Shown: positions 33,446 to 45,100 of the stretch, piece by piece
Position numbering within the stretch: position 1 is the stretch's first letter
Layout of the letters: every line of letters begins with the position of its first letter
NCBI RefSeq assembly: GCF_902713425.1
Contig: NC_081247.1
Coordinates: forward strand, 883,001-947,000
Source of the DNA: Acipenser ruthenus
Taxonomy: Eukaryota; Chordata; Actinopteri; Acipenseriformes; Acipenseridae
DNA: 64,000 nt
Direction: 5' to 3'
Program-made: the position numbers and the translations under genes
The notes under the pieces: model-generated
Databases searched by the model: none
What the model was told of the DNA's origin: nothing
What the model saw: the letters and a program-made list of their open reading frames with translations, nothing else

Positions 33446-34404
33446 CTGACAGGGAGAGAGGCACCGGGGTTAATATACTGCCTTGAGGCACAGCATTGTC
33501 CCATTGAATTACAAAAATAGCTTTCCAAAAATGGTTTGTACCGTGCTTTCTGCAAAAGTAATCCGTCAGTTTTCTTTTCACTGTAAGTGCATGTTAATCT
33601 GGGACAGGTTGTGGGGGAGAGGGGGGAGTTTACCGTCAGCCTTCATGGCTTGAAATGTGTTTTGACGCAGACAGACAGAGGCTGACACAGACACACACAC
33701 AGATGCAGAAACGGTCAGACAGACAGACAGTATTTACCTCAGCACATATGATCGGACAGGTGTGTTGTGGTAGACAGACACACAGACAGAGAAACACACA
33801 GACAGACAGACAGACAGACACACAGACAGACAGACAGACACACATACATACAGACAGACAGACAGACACACAGACAGACAGACAGACACACATACATACA
33901 GACAGACACACATACATACAGACACACAGACAGACAGACAGACAGACGGACAGTACTCACCTCATGACGTATGATCGGAAGGGCGCGTTGCGGTAGACAG
34001 ACAGACAGACACACAGACAGACAGACAGACAGACACACATACATACAGACAGACACACACATACATACAGACGGACAGACACACAGACAGACAGACAGAC
34101 ACACATACATACAGACGGACAGACACACAGACAGACAGACACACAGACAGACAGACACACAGACAGACAGACAGACAGACACACAGACAGACAGACGGAC
34201 AGACACACAGACAGACAGACACACAGACAGACAGACACACAGACAGACAGACACACAGACACACAGACAGACACACAGACAGACAGACACACAGACAGAC
34301 AGACACACAGACAGACAGACAGACACACATACATACAGACGGACAGACACAGTCAGACACACAGACAGACAGACAGACAGACACACAGACAGACAGACAG
34401 ACAC

Positions 34405-34439
<35 letters not shown>

Positions 34440-34458
34440 CACAGACACACAGTCAGAC

Positions 34459-34489
<31 letters not shown>

Positions 34490-34630
34490 CACAGACAGAC
34501 AGACAGACACACAGACAGACACACAGACAGACAGACAGACAGACAGACACACAGACAGACAGACACACAGACAGACAGACAGACACACAGACAGACAGAC
34601 AGACAGACAGATACACATACATACAGACAC

Positions 34631-34669
<39 letters not shown>

Positions 34670-37600
34670 CACAGACACACAGTCAGACACACAGACAGAC
34701 AGACAGACACACAGACAGACAGACAGACACACAGACAGACAGACAGACAGACAGATACACATACATACAGACAGACACACAGACAGACAGACAGACAGAC
34801 ATACAGACACACAGACAGACAGACAGACAGACACACAGACAGACAGACAGACACACAGACAGACAGACAGACACACAGACACACAGACAGACAGACAGTA
34901 CTCACCTCATGACGTACGATCGGAAGGGCGCGTTGCGGTAGATGTAATTGTGGAGCCACCACTGCACACTCATGTTCCAGTAGCGCATGCCGTGCCTCAC
35001 TTTCACACAGAAGTCGGTGTTGTAGCAGTCGATGTTGCGCACCGTCTCAAAGTCATAGAGGACAGGAGAGTCCGGGGCGGGGCTGAGGGCGAGAGAACAC
35101 AGAGGTCAACATGGGGTCACCACACAGCACCGTGCAAATTTAGAACACCTCAAGATTTGCCATTTATATCGCTTTTTTACTCTGGGTGTAAGAATTTCAA
35201 TTTTCGCTCACTCATCAGTTTTATAGAAACAACACTTCATGATCGCGTGCTGTGCGATTGGTCAACTACGAGTCTCTGAGGTCGACTGTCACTTTCTATG
35301 CAGTGCTACCCCCAACACAAACCACAAACCAGCTGTCAAGCAGGCAACAGATTCGGCTTCCTCAGAGCCTGTGAGCTACTGGAAGTATCTTCTGCTTCTT
35401 GTTTGTTGAGTGGATCTTGCAATGCTGTAAATGCAGTTCACCCAGAACCTCAAAACGCTCAATTCAACTAGAAGAAACTGAGAAAGTCAGGCAGACTAGC
35501 ATTCAAGCATGTTATTAATGTGATCAAAGTCACCTGTACTCCACTGTGGGCCCCCCTCCTGGCTTGGACAGCGCCCCCTCTGGGTAGGCCCCCAGTCCTG
35601 CAGCGATGCAGCTTGCCTCCGCTGTGCACCAGGCAGCATAGAACCGCATCCGGAACACAAAGAACACCGGAACCATGTAGAACAGTCTAGAACCCAAACA
35701 CAGGGAGAGATCAGAGCTTGCACACTACAGGAACAGTGTTATATGGAGCCACTTCTACAGTGTAGATAGAATACAACTTGATTCCAGCTTTTTACTGTAG
35801 AAACAGAGACTCTGCTTAGCACACAACAGGCAACTTACATACAGACACGTCGGGTAGCTGCTGTAATTATATACAGGGTTGCATAGTGTTATACAGTGTG
35901 GACCCGCCAGCATTGCCCTGTGTACAGTACAGCACAGCCAGGCTCTGCCCAGCACACAGCAGGCAATGCTAGTGCACTAGATTACAACATTATATAGACA
36001 TCACGTTGGGTAGCTGCTGTAGTTCTGTACAGGGTTTTATATTAGTGTTATACAGTGTGGACCTGCCAGCATTGCCCTGTGTACAGTACAGCACAGCCAG
36101 GCTCTGCCCAGCACACAGCAGGCAATGCAGGTGTCAGACACTAGATTAGAACTTCATATGCACAACAGTTGCTGGCTATTACATTTAGATTTTAGTTAGG
36201 GCTAGGTGGCACAGATGGACATTGCGCATTGGCTGTGGCTTTCCTGGGGGTTAGGGAAGTGAAACTGACAGGGACTGTTTCTCCTCATCGTGCTACAGCA
36301 GACCCTATCAGCCAGGCGCCCAGTGAGCTCAGAGCGGACACCTGCAGGGCTGGCCTTGGTCCTTCAGAGGCCGGTAGCTCGCTGACATCCGCTCTCGAGT
36401 TCCTGGGTGTGGAAGAGGAAGCTGGCTTGGTTGTGTGATCGGAGGACGCCCCCTGAACCTTCAGTTTCCTGAGCTGTGCGGGGGAATTGCTTTGGTGAGA
36501 GAAGTCAATTCTAAATTGGGGCGAAAATTGTGGCAAAAAAGTTGTGCGCTCTAAATTGAAAAAAAATCAAAAAATATATATAGCCAGTCTCTCCCCCCTG
36601 TGCGTGTCAGCTACCTGTACAGGAAGTGATGCTGCAGGAAGTCCTCGGAGCGCACGTGTGCGAGAGGGAAGACGGCGGACACGCCCAGGAAGAGCGCTGC
36701 GTACAGCGGGACCCAGCGCAGCCGCTGCACACACGGGGTCAGCGCTGGGATCGAACCCGGGGTGCGCTGACACAGCCAGTCCTCGTAGGTCTGATAGCGG
36801 TAGAACGGGCCTGTGGAGAGCAGGGAGGAAACACAGAACACGTGTGAGCAATTCATCAATAAATTCACGAGTAAATACCTGCAAGAAATATTTGTTGGCA
36901 GGTATTGAATAATCCATTCATTAATGTGTTGATTTCAAAACAACAAAAGCTCAACTTCCATCACTTTTACAATAGAGCACCAATTAACTTGTTTTAAAAG
37001 CCAATTAGAAGCGAATTTCCCCTCTCATCTGGGCCGCTGACATTTTTACTGACGTACCGAAACCATAAACTGACAATGAAAATCTGCAGCATGACTAACT
37101 CAAGAGCTACCGCTGTGCAAACTGGGACATGTAGTTCTTTGTCGAGTTTAATCAGAGATTACATCTTGTCCAGAACTACAATCCCACAATGCACTGCAGA
37201 AACGACACATTTCTAAGAAAAGTGAAAGTATTAAAAAAGGTAAGACAAACATTCGCTTATAAATATCAATGAGTTTAGTCAGTTTGATCACGACAGGCTC
37301 TTTATTACCAGAATGTTATTGATTGATATTAAATTGTGCTTTACCATAACTTTGCTATGCTTTATTACACTTTGCTATGCTTTTACTATGGTACACTGTT
37401 ATAAGGGTAGTGATATTAAATTGCAGTTGCAATCCAGGGATGTAAATAAGACTCCCATTGCATAGCAATTTAATACATTCCTGATTTTTTAATAAGACAC
37501 ACCTGAGCTTGTTACCTATGCACACTGTTGCTAATCAATCTTATAGTAAAACCTGGAATGGGTGACACTGCTGTGTGTAACTGTAATTAGGACCACTAAG

Positions 37601-40600
37601 AACAACTGCAACATAACAAGGTAAAGGGACACTTAATAAATCTATGGACGGCCAGAACACAAAACCCTGTACCAGTCATGATGCCGATGTAACAGTAGCT
37701 GTAACACAGCACATCGTAGAGGGAGGGAACCTTGGAGATGTGGCCAATCACAGAGGACTTGCTGAACGAGCTCACTTCCTGTTTCTTGGCCAGGTGGAAG
37801 GCTTGGACCTCATTGGCCAGGCTCACCATCTGAGAAACAAAAGCAACTTCAATCAACGAGAACTAAGAAAAAAAAAACACACACAGTGGCAGCTTTCAAG
37901 CCGAAATACTCTTCAACATGTTTGATGTGTCTGTCCAGCTCTCCTAGTTTGTACGTCAGTCTGTCTATCTCTCAGTCAGTCAGTCTATCTGTGTGTCAGT
38001 CTGTCTACCTCCGTCAGTCTCTGTCTGTGTGTGTCAGTCTGTCCTAGGGGCAGCAGTGTGGAGTAGTGGTTAGGGCTCTGGACTCTTGACCGGAGGGTCG
38101 TGGGTTCAATCCCAGGTGGGGGGACACTGCTGCTGTACCCTTGAGCAAGGTACTTTACCTAGATTGCTCCAGTAAAAACCCAACTGTATAAATGGGTAAT
38201 TGTATGTAAAAATAAGGTGATCTCTTGTAACAATTGTAAATTGCCCTGGATAAGGGTGTCTGATAAGAAATAAATAATTATAATCTCTGTTTGTGTGTCA
38301 ATGTGTCTTTCTGTCTATCTCTCAGTCAGTCTGTCTATCTGTGTGTGTGTGTGCGCGTGTGTCAGTCTCTGTCTGTGTGTGTCAGTCTGTCCTATCTCTG
38401 TCTGTGCGTCATTCTGTCTGTCTGTGTCTCTGTCAATGTGTCTATCAGTCAGTCAGTCTGTACAGTACAGACTCGAGAAGAAGAAACATGGCAAGCCAGA
38501 CATTTGGGATGAGTTTGTTTAAAAATGAGTAAATATTGTGCAATCAATTGACAGCCGTTTTGCTGATTGAGTCGGCTATGTTCACTGGCTGTCTAAACAA
38601 TTCTGAGTAAACAATTTACACTCCTCATATAACATGGTGATGATGTCTATTATTACAGTAGTAAAGGGAGCTGGAGTTTTTTTTGTTACATGGTTTGAGC
38701 TCTAGATTTTACTCTTTTAGTGCCTGCTTGATAAAACATTGGATCCTGTTTGTTAAACTGGTGAAAATAAATGACTAAATAACTGACCATTGTGAAGTTT
38801 TTCTTTTTTTAAGTAGCCTGGGGAAGATATTTGCATTTGGGCTCAGAATCAGCATGTTTTAAATCTGTCTCTGTTGCAGGAGTTAAGGTTTTTGCGAGTG
38901 GGAATGGTATAAAAATCCATGAATAAATGCAGGAGTGGGAGTGGGAGTGGGAGTGGGAGTGGGAGTGGGAGTGGGAGTGGGAGAGGGAGTGGAAGTGGGA
39001 GTGGGAGTGGGAGTGGGAGAGGGAGTGGGAGAGGGAGTGGGAGTGGGAGTGGGAGTGGGAGTGGGAGTGGGAGTGGGAGTGGGAGTGGGAGTGGGAGTGA
39101 GAGTGGGAGTGGGAGTGGGTTTTGCGGGGCAGGACGGGAGGGCTCTGATCCGCACTGCCGTCCGTCTCTCACCTTGAGTGTGAGCAGCAGCTGCACTGCG
39201 TTGGTGAACGGCGTGGGGGCGGGCAGACCAAACCATGTGACCAGCCGGAAAAACAGCAGGTAGAGAAACGACCAGGAGAGAGCAAGGGAGGGGGCAAACC
39301 TGAGAGAGGGAGAGAGAGAGAGAGGGGGGGGGTTATCGTAGAGACTGTTGTGTATTGCATAATAGAAATAGGAGTCTGGGTTTAAAGAACAAGAAACTTA
39401 TTTATTTAAACCAACATTTAAAAATACACAGCAGCAGACACACGCGATGCGGCAGAGCAGACACCTGCATCAACACCAACCGGTCAATTACATGCATCAG
39501 TTTGCTTTTTAACTTCAGCTGCTCAACATAACCTTTTAGTAAAGTCAAAGCAAAAACAGCAGATCTAATGTTAACAGTGAGGTGCCGTTTGAGAGATAAG
39601 GTGACATGTTTTTCTATCCATATTGAAGCATGCGTTATACTAACGAGAGATAAAGTGACATGGTTTTTTTGTGTGTTGTTTTAGCGCAGCACACAAAGTG
39701 CTTCACAATAGTGCTGCACAAACCAACGATTCTCCAGAGGGAGCTCTCCACTGAAATCAGGTGCTGACACTCAGGGGAGGGGCGCTGGTGTCGATCGGGA
39801 TGATTCACCATTCAGAGTGAAGACTGGAGAAACTGCTGCTTGGGCTTGTGATGATCGCTGCTTTTCGTACTCTGTGGAGAACAGCGATCCACACAAACCC
39901 AAGCAGCAGTTTCTTCACTCTGAATGGTAAATCAGCCCGATCGACACCAATGACCCTCACCTGTGGAGAGACTGATCCGAATAATTTTCGTGCAGCTCTG
40001 CTTTACAAGAAGAATGGTGGGAGGGGTACATTGAGTGTCTAAACATCCACAAGCACAGACAGCCCAATAAGTGTTTAAGATGCTGCTGCAAGTCACAGCC
40101 CTGCAGGCGGAGCGTCCACAAAAACCAGCAAAGACCGGAACTGCCCGTCTCTCACCTCCAGCTGTACGTGATGATGCCCCAGGTGCCTAGCACTGTGATG
40201 AGAGAATGCAGGGTGTGGATCCCACAGGTAGCAACTGTCAAAGCCAGGCCCAGGATCAGCGCTGCCCCCTGCTTCACCGGAGGAGCTATTACAACAGGGG
40301 AGGTTTAAATCAAATGAAGGCAGCTCGATAATATTGAGAACAACACAGAACGCGGTCTGTCTGATTTGGAGATCACTGCTTTAAAGGAGGGCAGGGATAA
40401 AGTTGCTCCTGCTAATAAGAGGTAAGAGAATGGATTCTAAAGCTTCGGTCTGTTCTGCTTTAAAGGGGGGCAGTGACTCGGGTGCTACTGCTATTAAGGG
40501 CTGACCTACGACCTGCGTCAGCACTTTTGACTGTTCTGAAAAGCCCAGCTCTTTAGCAGAGTTGCCAGAGCTTATCATTTCTCATTGGGGTTTGTGAATT

Positions 40601-42102
40601 TCTGTGGCTCCGTAGCCTTTGTCATCCCTCACTGAACCAGCTTTGCAATTGTGACTGCAGGTGTGTTCAAGCACTTTGCTGTGTTGACGCAGTGCGTGTC
40701 ACCACGATGCTCTGCGGAGTCACTGAGTGTCCAGTCCAGAGCTGGGCTCACTTACAGCTGTACTTGTGTAACTCGTCATTAATTGCCATTACAATGTCAC
40801 TGTAGTTGAAACTTGACACACCTGCGTCACTGATATTGTCATTATACCACATCATTGATCAATTACAGTTTTTTGTCATTCGATCATTATTCTGGTATTT
40901 TCGAACACTTTTAGTGACCCCCCATTTGCTTTTAAAAAATGCTAATGATATAGTATGTGTCTGTATTTGTACCTGTGATTTATTGCTGAGTTATTTTGAA
41001 TAAATAGAGTAACATATGTTAATATGTAGTTGTATATCATTGATCAATTACAGTTTTTTTTTTACAATTGTAATTACTGCAGCACAATTGTAACTGTAAT
41101 TGTAATTGAACAAGATAGCATTGTAATTGTAATTGAACAACACAGCACTGTAATTGTAATTGAACAACACAGCACTGTAATTGTAATTGAACAACACAGC
41201 ACTGTAATTGTAATTGAACAACACAGCACTGTAATTGTAATTGAACAACACAGCACTGTAATTGTAATTGAACAACACAGCACTGTAATTGTAATTGCAA
41301 TTGCAATTTCAGCAAACAATTCTGCTGTGATTGCAATTGTAACTGGCCCCAGGTTTGGTCCAATCCATCCTGTGCTGGTTTGATCAGACAGGAACAACTG
41401 ACAGAATCGGATCGGATTGATTTCTAAAGCAACGCCACTGAGAACTCAAGAGCCGTAATGGTTGCACTGGGGAAGTTCAGGAGAAATTCAAAGCTCTGGG
41501 CTAGAGCTGCACAAAGCTGTTACTGAACTGATCGGACCGAGCTCGGGTCAGTAGTGTTGATCGGGCTAATTTACCATTCAGAGTGAATCATTAGAAGGGA
41601 CCTCTGCTTGTGTGGATCGCTGCTCTCCACTGAGAGAAAAGCAGCGATCATCACAAACCCAGGCAGCTGTTTCTACACTCGTTTCACTCTGAATGGTAAA
41701 TCACCCTGATCGACACCAGCGTTCCTCACCTGGTTTCACTGAAGAGCTCACATCGGTTCGTGCAGCTCTCTCTGTTCTGGGCTTTTCCAAACAGTTCGGT
41801 CATGCCTTTACCAGGCGAGCCGCTTAGAGACGGGAAGAAGCTTTTAGTGAAAAATACCTTAGGTGATGTAAACGAACTTGCAAGCCAACAAGGTCCAGTT
41901 CCTGATGAATCAGAGAGCTCAGAAGGCTAGGCAATGGAAGGATGAAGGAAACATTGCACCTGAAATCTCATTTAGAGTAAAGCTGGCATTGTGAGACAGT
42001 TATAAATGGCTGGCTGGCATGCTTACTGAAATGCTTGAACAGGAACCCCACCGGAATGGACACGGCTAAAACCAGCAGGTACGTCAGCTCTTCCGGAGAC
42101 AT
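33034..42102 (-). CDS. mboat7: mboat7, lysophosphatidylinositol acyltransferase (eight coding exons)
   Basis: Multi-pass ER-type membrane acyltransferase that puts arachidonoyl chains on lysophosphatidylinositol (Lands cycle). Coding exons in transcript order: 42027-42102, 40156-40285, 39173-39299, 37673-37829, 36615-36810, 35534-35686, 34906-35082, 33034-33445. All have AG/GT borders and compatible phases, and total 1428 nt (475 aa; human about 472). Recognisable blocks: [121 protein letters not shown]. The MBOAT active-site pair is present: Asn316 (MRYWNM) and His351 (SAYWHG). The last ~40 residues are Lys/Glu/Arg-rich, encoded by the start of the polypyrimidine array, which also supplies the stop codon. 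Transcribed divergently from rps9. Confidence 0.97.
33736..33773 (-). pseudogene. Duplicated 3' end of mboat7 exon 7 with donor, diverged copy
   Basis: Reads, on the minus strand, ctaccacaacacacctgtcc then gatcatatgtgctgag|gta. It corresponds to the exon-7 end ([10 protein letters not shown]) with several substitutions (NTPVRSYVL). Flanked directly by ACAG repeats. Confidence 0.85.
33959..33996 (-). pseudogene. Duplicated 3' end of mboat7 exon 7 with donor, near-identical copy
   Basis: Encodes NAPFRSYVM with one substitution relative to 34906-34941 and keeps the GTGAGTACTG donor. It is therefore a potential decoy donor inside intron 7. Confidence 0.88.
34906..35082 (-). CDS. mboat7: mboat7 coding exon 7 (active-site Asn)
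   Basis: 177 nt, encodes [20 protein letters not shown], then [20 protein letters not shown] and NAPFRSYVM. Its last 36 nt and donor are copied twice downstream within the ACAG array. Confidence 0.94.
35534..35686 (-). CDS. mboat7: mboat7 coding exon 6
   Basis: 153 nt, encodes [19 protein letters not shown] then [20 protein letters not shown]. Confidence 0.93.
35760..36130. repeat. ~159-bp tandem duplication in mboat7 intron 5
   Basis: Segments containing gccagcattgccctgtgtac, agtacagcacagccaggctc occur at 35907 and 36066. A more diverged partial copy lies before 35830. Confidence 0.85.
36615..36810 (-). CDS. mboat7: mboat7 coding exon 5
   Basis: 196 nt, encodes [19 protein letters not shown] through [11 protein letters not shown]. 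Less conserved than its neighbours, as in the family. Confidence 0.93.
37123..37200. promoter_or_regulatory. Two ZNF143/SBS-like motifs in mboat7 intron 4
   Basis: Plus strand at 37174-37198 reads aactacaatcccacaatgca ctgc. The minus strand at about 37140-37123 reads aactacatgtcccagttt. Both fit the ACTACA-TCCCA-ATGC pattern bound by ZNF143/THAP11. The function is a guess. Confidence 0.35.
37673..37829 (-). CDS. mboat7: mboat7 coding exon 4
   Basis: 157 nt, encodes [19 protein letters not shown] through [20 protein letters not shown]. Confidence 0.93.
37950..38462. repeat. CTGT/CAGT-rich microsatellite split by a SINE
   Basis: Runs of gtctgtctatctgtgtgtca-like sequence on both sides of the SINE at 38047-38284 (37960-38044 and 38285-38460). 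Confidence 0.85.
38047..38284 (+). mobile_element. tRNA-derived SINE, family B
   Basis: Head gcagcagtgtggagtagtgg, then ttagggctctggactcttga; B box gggttcaatccc; body cttgagcaaggtactttacc; tail gccctggataagggtgtctg. The tail equals the 3' end of the L2 LINE at 10202-10825. Confidence 0.93.
38932..39119. repeat. (GGGAGT)n hexamer block, about 31 copies
   Basis: Almost pure GGGAGT with a few GGGAGA. Four G3 tracts with 3-nt spacers repeat throughout, so the plus strand (template for mboat7) can form G-quadruplexes. It lies 53 bp from the exon 3 donor. Confidence 0.96.
39173..39299 (-). CDS. mboat7: mboat7 coding exon 3
   Basis: 127 nt, encodes [16 protein letters not shown] and [15 protein letters not shown]. 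Its donor lies about 53 bp upstream (sense) of a (GGGAGT)n block. Confidence 0.93.
39709..40000. mobile_element. Palindromic hAT-like MITE, copy 1
   Basis: Ends agtgctgcac and gtgcagctct are inverted. Two long arms (caccattcagagtgaagact... and its complement at 39903-39935) fold back. Flanks cttcacaa/ctttacaa suggest an 8-bp target duplication (7 of 8). Located in mboat7 intron 2. Confidence 0.75.
40156..40285 (-). CDS. mboat7: mboat7 coding exon 2
   Basis: 130 nt, encodes [17 protein letters not shown] then [19 protein letters not shown]. Splice borders ttgtaatag|CT and GGAG|gtgag. Confidence 0.93.
40381..40520 (-). repeat. Dispersed repeat related to the 27111-27360 unit
   Basis: On the minus strand ctttagaatccattctctta, cctcttattagc matches the 80-bp unit at 27113 and following. 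A second partial unit is separated by gctttaaagggggg. Confidence 0.65.
41085..41310. repeat. 27-bp minisatellite in mboat7 intron 1, about 7 copies
   Basis: The unit aacaacacagcactgtaatt gtaattg repeats every 27 bp from about 41110 to 41300. It is open in several frames because 27 is a multiple of three. Confidence 0.93.
41511..41773. mobile_element. Palindromic hAT-like MITE, copy 2
   Basis: Same family as 39709-40000: termini tagagctgcac and gtgcagctct, arms with accattcagagtgaa and its complement. Flanks gctctggg/gttctggg (7 of 8) fit an 8-bp target duplication. Confidence 0.75.
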
Positions 42103-42118
42103 GCTTCAAACACCAGGC
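42027..42118 (-). CDS. mboat7: mboat7 exon with start codon
   Basis: ATG at 42102-42100. Sixteen nt of 5' UTR run back to an acceptor (cttccccag, with AG at 42120-42119). The donor is cagtaagc-like after 42027. It encodes the first 25 residues and one base of codon 26 ([20 protein letters not shown] onward). The acceptor is also the first unit of the 34-bp minisatellite. Confidence 0.93.
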
Positions 42119-45100
42119 CTGGGGAAGACAAAGAAAAGCGGGACACTCAGGCCTGGGGAAGACAAAGAGAAGCGGGACACTCAGGACAGGGGAACACAAA
42201 GAGAAGCGGGACACTCAGGGCAGGGGAACACAAAGAGAAGCGGGACACTCAGGGCAGGGGAACACAAAGAGAAGAGGGACACTCAGGGCAGGGGAACACA
42301 AAGAGAAGCGGGACACTCAGGGCAGGGGAACACAAAGAGAAGCGGGACACTCAGGGCAGGGGAACACAAAGAGAAGCGGGACACTCAGGGCAGGGGAACA
42401 CAAAGAGAAGCGGGACACTCAGGGCAGGGGAACACAAAGAGAAGCGGGACACTCAGGGCAGGGGAACACAAAGAGAAGCGGGACACTCAGAGCAGGGGAA
42501 CACAAAGAGAAGAGGGGCACTCAGGGCAGGGGAACACAAAGAGAAGCGGGACACTCAGGGCAGGGGAACACAAAGAGAAGCGGGACACTCAGGGCAGGGG
42601 AACACAAAGAGAAGCGGGACACTCAGGGCAGGGGAACACAAAGAGAAGCGGGACACTCAGGGCAGGGGAACACAAAGAGAAGAGGGACACTCAGGGCAGG
42701 GGAACACAAAGAGAAGCGGGACACTCAGGGCAGGGGAACACAAAGAGAAGCAGGGCACTCAGGGCAGGGGAACACAAAGAGAAGCGGGACACTCAGGGCA
42801 GGGGAACACAAAGAGAAGCGGGACACTCAGGACAGGGGAACACAAAGAGAAGCGGGACACTCAGGACAGGGGAACACAAAGAGAAGCGGGACACTCAGGG
42901 CAGGGGAACACAAAGAGAAGCGGGACACTCAGGGCAGGGGAACACAAAGAGAAGCGGGACACTCAGGGCAGGCTGGGGAGCACAAAGAGAAGAGGGACAC
43001 TCAGGACAGGGGAACACAAAGAGAAGCGGGACACTCAGGACAGGGGAACACAAAGAGAAGGGGGGCACTCAGGGCAGGGGAACACAAAGAGAAGCCGGAC
43101 ACTCAGGGCAGGGGAACACAAAGAGAAGCGGGACACTCAGGGCAGGCTGGGGAACACAAAGAGAAGAGGGACACTCAGGACAGGGGAACACAAAGAGAAG
43201 CGGGACACTCAGGACAGGGGAACACAAAGAGAAGCGGGGCACTCAGGGCAGGGGAACACAAAGAGAAGCCGGACACTCAGGGCAGGGGAACACAAAGAGA
43301 AGCGGGACACTCAGGGCAGGGGAACACAAAGAGAAGCGGGACACTCAGGGCAGGGGAACACAAAGAGAAGCGGGACACTCAGGACAGGGGAACACAAAGA
43401 GAAGCCGGACACTCAGGGCAGGGGAACACAAAGAGAAGCGGGACACTCAGGGCAGGCTGGGGAACACAAAGAGAAGAGGGACACTCAGGACAGGGGAACA
43501 CAAAGAGAAGCGGGGCACTCAGGGCAGGGGAACACAAAGAGAAGCCGGACACTCAGGGCAGGGGAACACAAAGAGAAGCGGGACACTCAGGGCAGGGGAA
43601 CACAAAGAGAAGCGGGACACTCAGGGCAGGGGAACACAAAGAGAAGCGGGACACTCAGGACAGGGGAACACAAAGAGAAGCGGGACACTCAGGGCAGGCT
43701 GGGGAACACAAAGAGAAGCGGGACACTCAGGGCAGGGGAACACAAAGAGAAGCGGGACACTCAGGGCAGGGGAACACAAAGAGAAGCGGGACACTCAGGC
43801 CTGGGGAACACAAAGAGAAGCGGGACACTCAGGGCAGGGGAACACAAAGAGAAGCGGGACACTCAGGGCAGGGGAACACAAAGAGAAGCCGGACACTCAG
43901 GGCAGGGGAACACAAAGAGAAGCGGGACACTCAGGGCAGGCAGGGGAACACAAAGAGAAGCGGGGCACTCAGAGCAGGGGAACACAAAGAGAAGCGGGAC
44001 ACTCAGGACAGGGGAACACAAAGAGAAGAGGGGCACTCAGGGCAGAGGAACACAAAGAGAAGCGGGACACTCAGGACAGGGGAACACAAAGAGAAGCGGG
44101 ACACTCAGAGCAGGGGAACACAAAGAGAAGCGGGACACTCAGGGCAGGGGAACACAAAGAGAAGCGGGACACTCAGGCAGGCTGGGGAACACAAAGAGAA
44201 GCGGGACACAGAGCAGGGGAACCCAAAGAGAAGAGGGACACTCAGGACAGGGGAACACAAAGAGAAGCGGGACACTCAGGGCAGGGGAACACAAAGAGAA
44301 GCGGGACACTCAGGACAGGGGAACACAAAGAGAAGCGGGACACTCAGGGCAGGGGAACACAAAGAGAAGCGGGACACTCAGGGCAGGCAGGGGAACACAA
44401 AGAGAAGAGGGACACTCAGGACAGGGGAACACAAAGAGAAGCGGGGCACTCAAGCCTGGGGAACACAAAGAGAAGCGGGACACTCAGGACAGGGGAACAC
44501 AAAGAGAAGCGGGACACTCAGGGCAGGGGAACACAAAGAGAAGCGGGACACTCAGGGCAGGGGAACACAAAGAGAAGCGGGACACTCAGGGCAGGCTGGG
44601 GAACACAAAGAGAAGCGGGACACTCAGGGCAGGGGAACACAAAGAGAAGCGGGACACTCAGGGCAGGGGAACACAAAGAGAAGCGGGACACTCAGGGCAG
44701 GGGAACACAAAGAGAAGCGGGACACTCAGGGCAGAGGAACACAAAGAGAAGCGGGACACTCAGGGCAGAGGAACACAAAGAGAAGCGGGACACTCAGGGC
44801 AGGGGAACACAAAGAGAAGCGGGACACTCAGGACAGGGGAACACAAAGAGAAGCGGGACACTCAGGGCAGGGGAACACAAAGAGAAGCGGGACACTCAGG
44901 GCAGGGGAACACAAAGAGAAGCGGGACACTCAGGGCAGGGGAACACAAAGAGAAGCGGGACACTCAGGGCAGAGGAACACAAAGAGAAGCGGGACACTCA
45001 GGACAGGGGAACACAAAGAGAAGCGGGACACTCAGGGCAGGGGAACACAAAGAGAAGCGGGACACTCAGGACAGGGGAACACAAAGAGAAGCGGGACACT

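Larger units (their letters stand above)
33660..34900. repeat. (ACAG)n-rich array in mboat7 intron 7
   Basis: Short-period repeats of acag/acac with interspersed 'catacatacagac' fill about 33.66-33.73, 33.77-33.95 and 34.0-34.9 kb. Cys/Val/Ser and Gln/Thr/Asp frames across it are artefacts. Confidence 0.95.

Noticed and set aside
33739-34912. Cys/Val/Ser and Gln/Thr/Asp long frames
   Set aside because: Translation of the ACAG array on both strands.
38919-39263. Gly-Ser repeat protein
   Set aside because: Translation of the GGGAGT hexamer block inside mboat7 intron 3.
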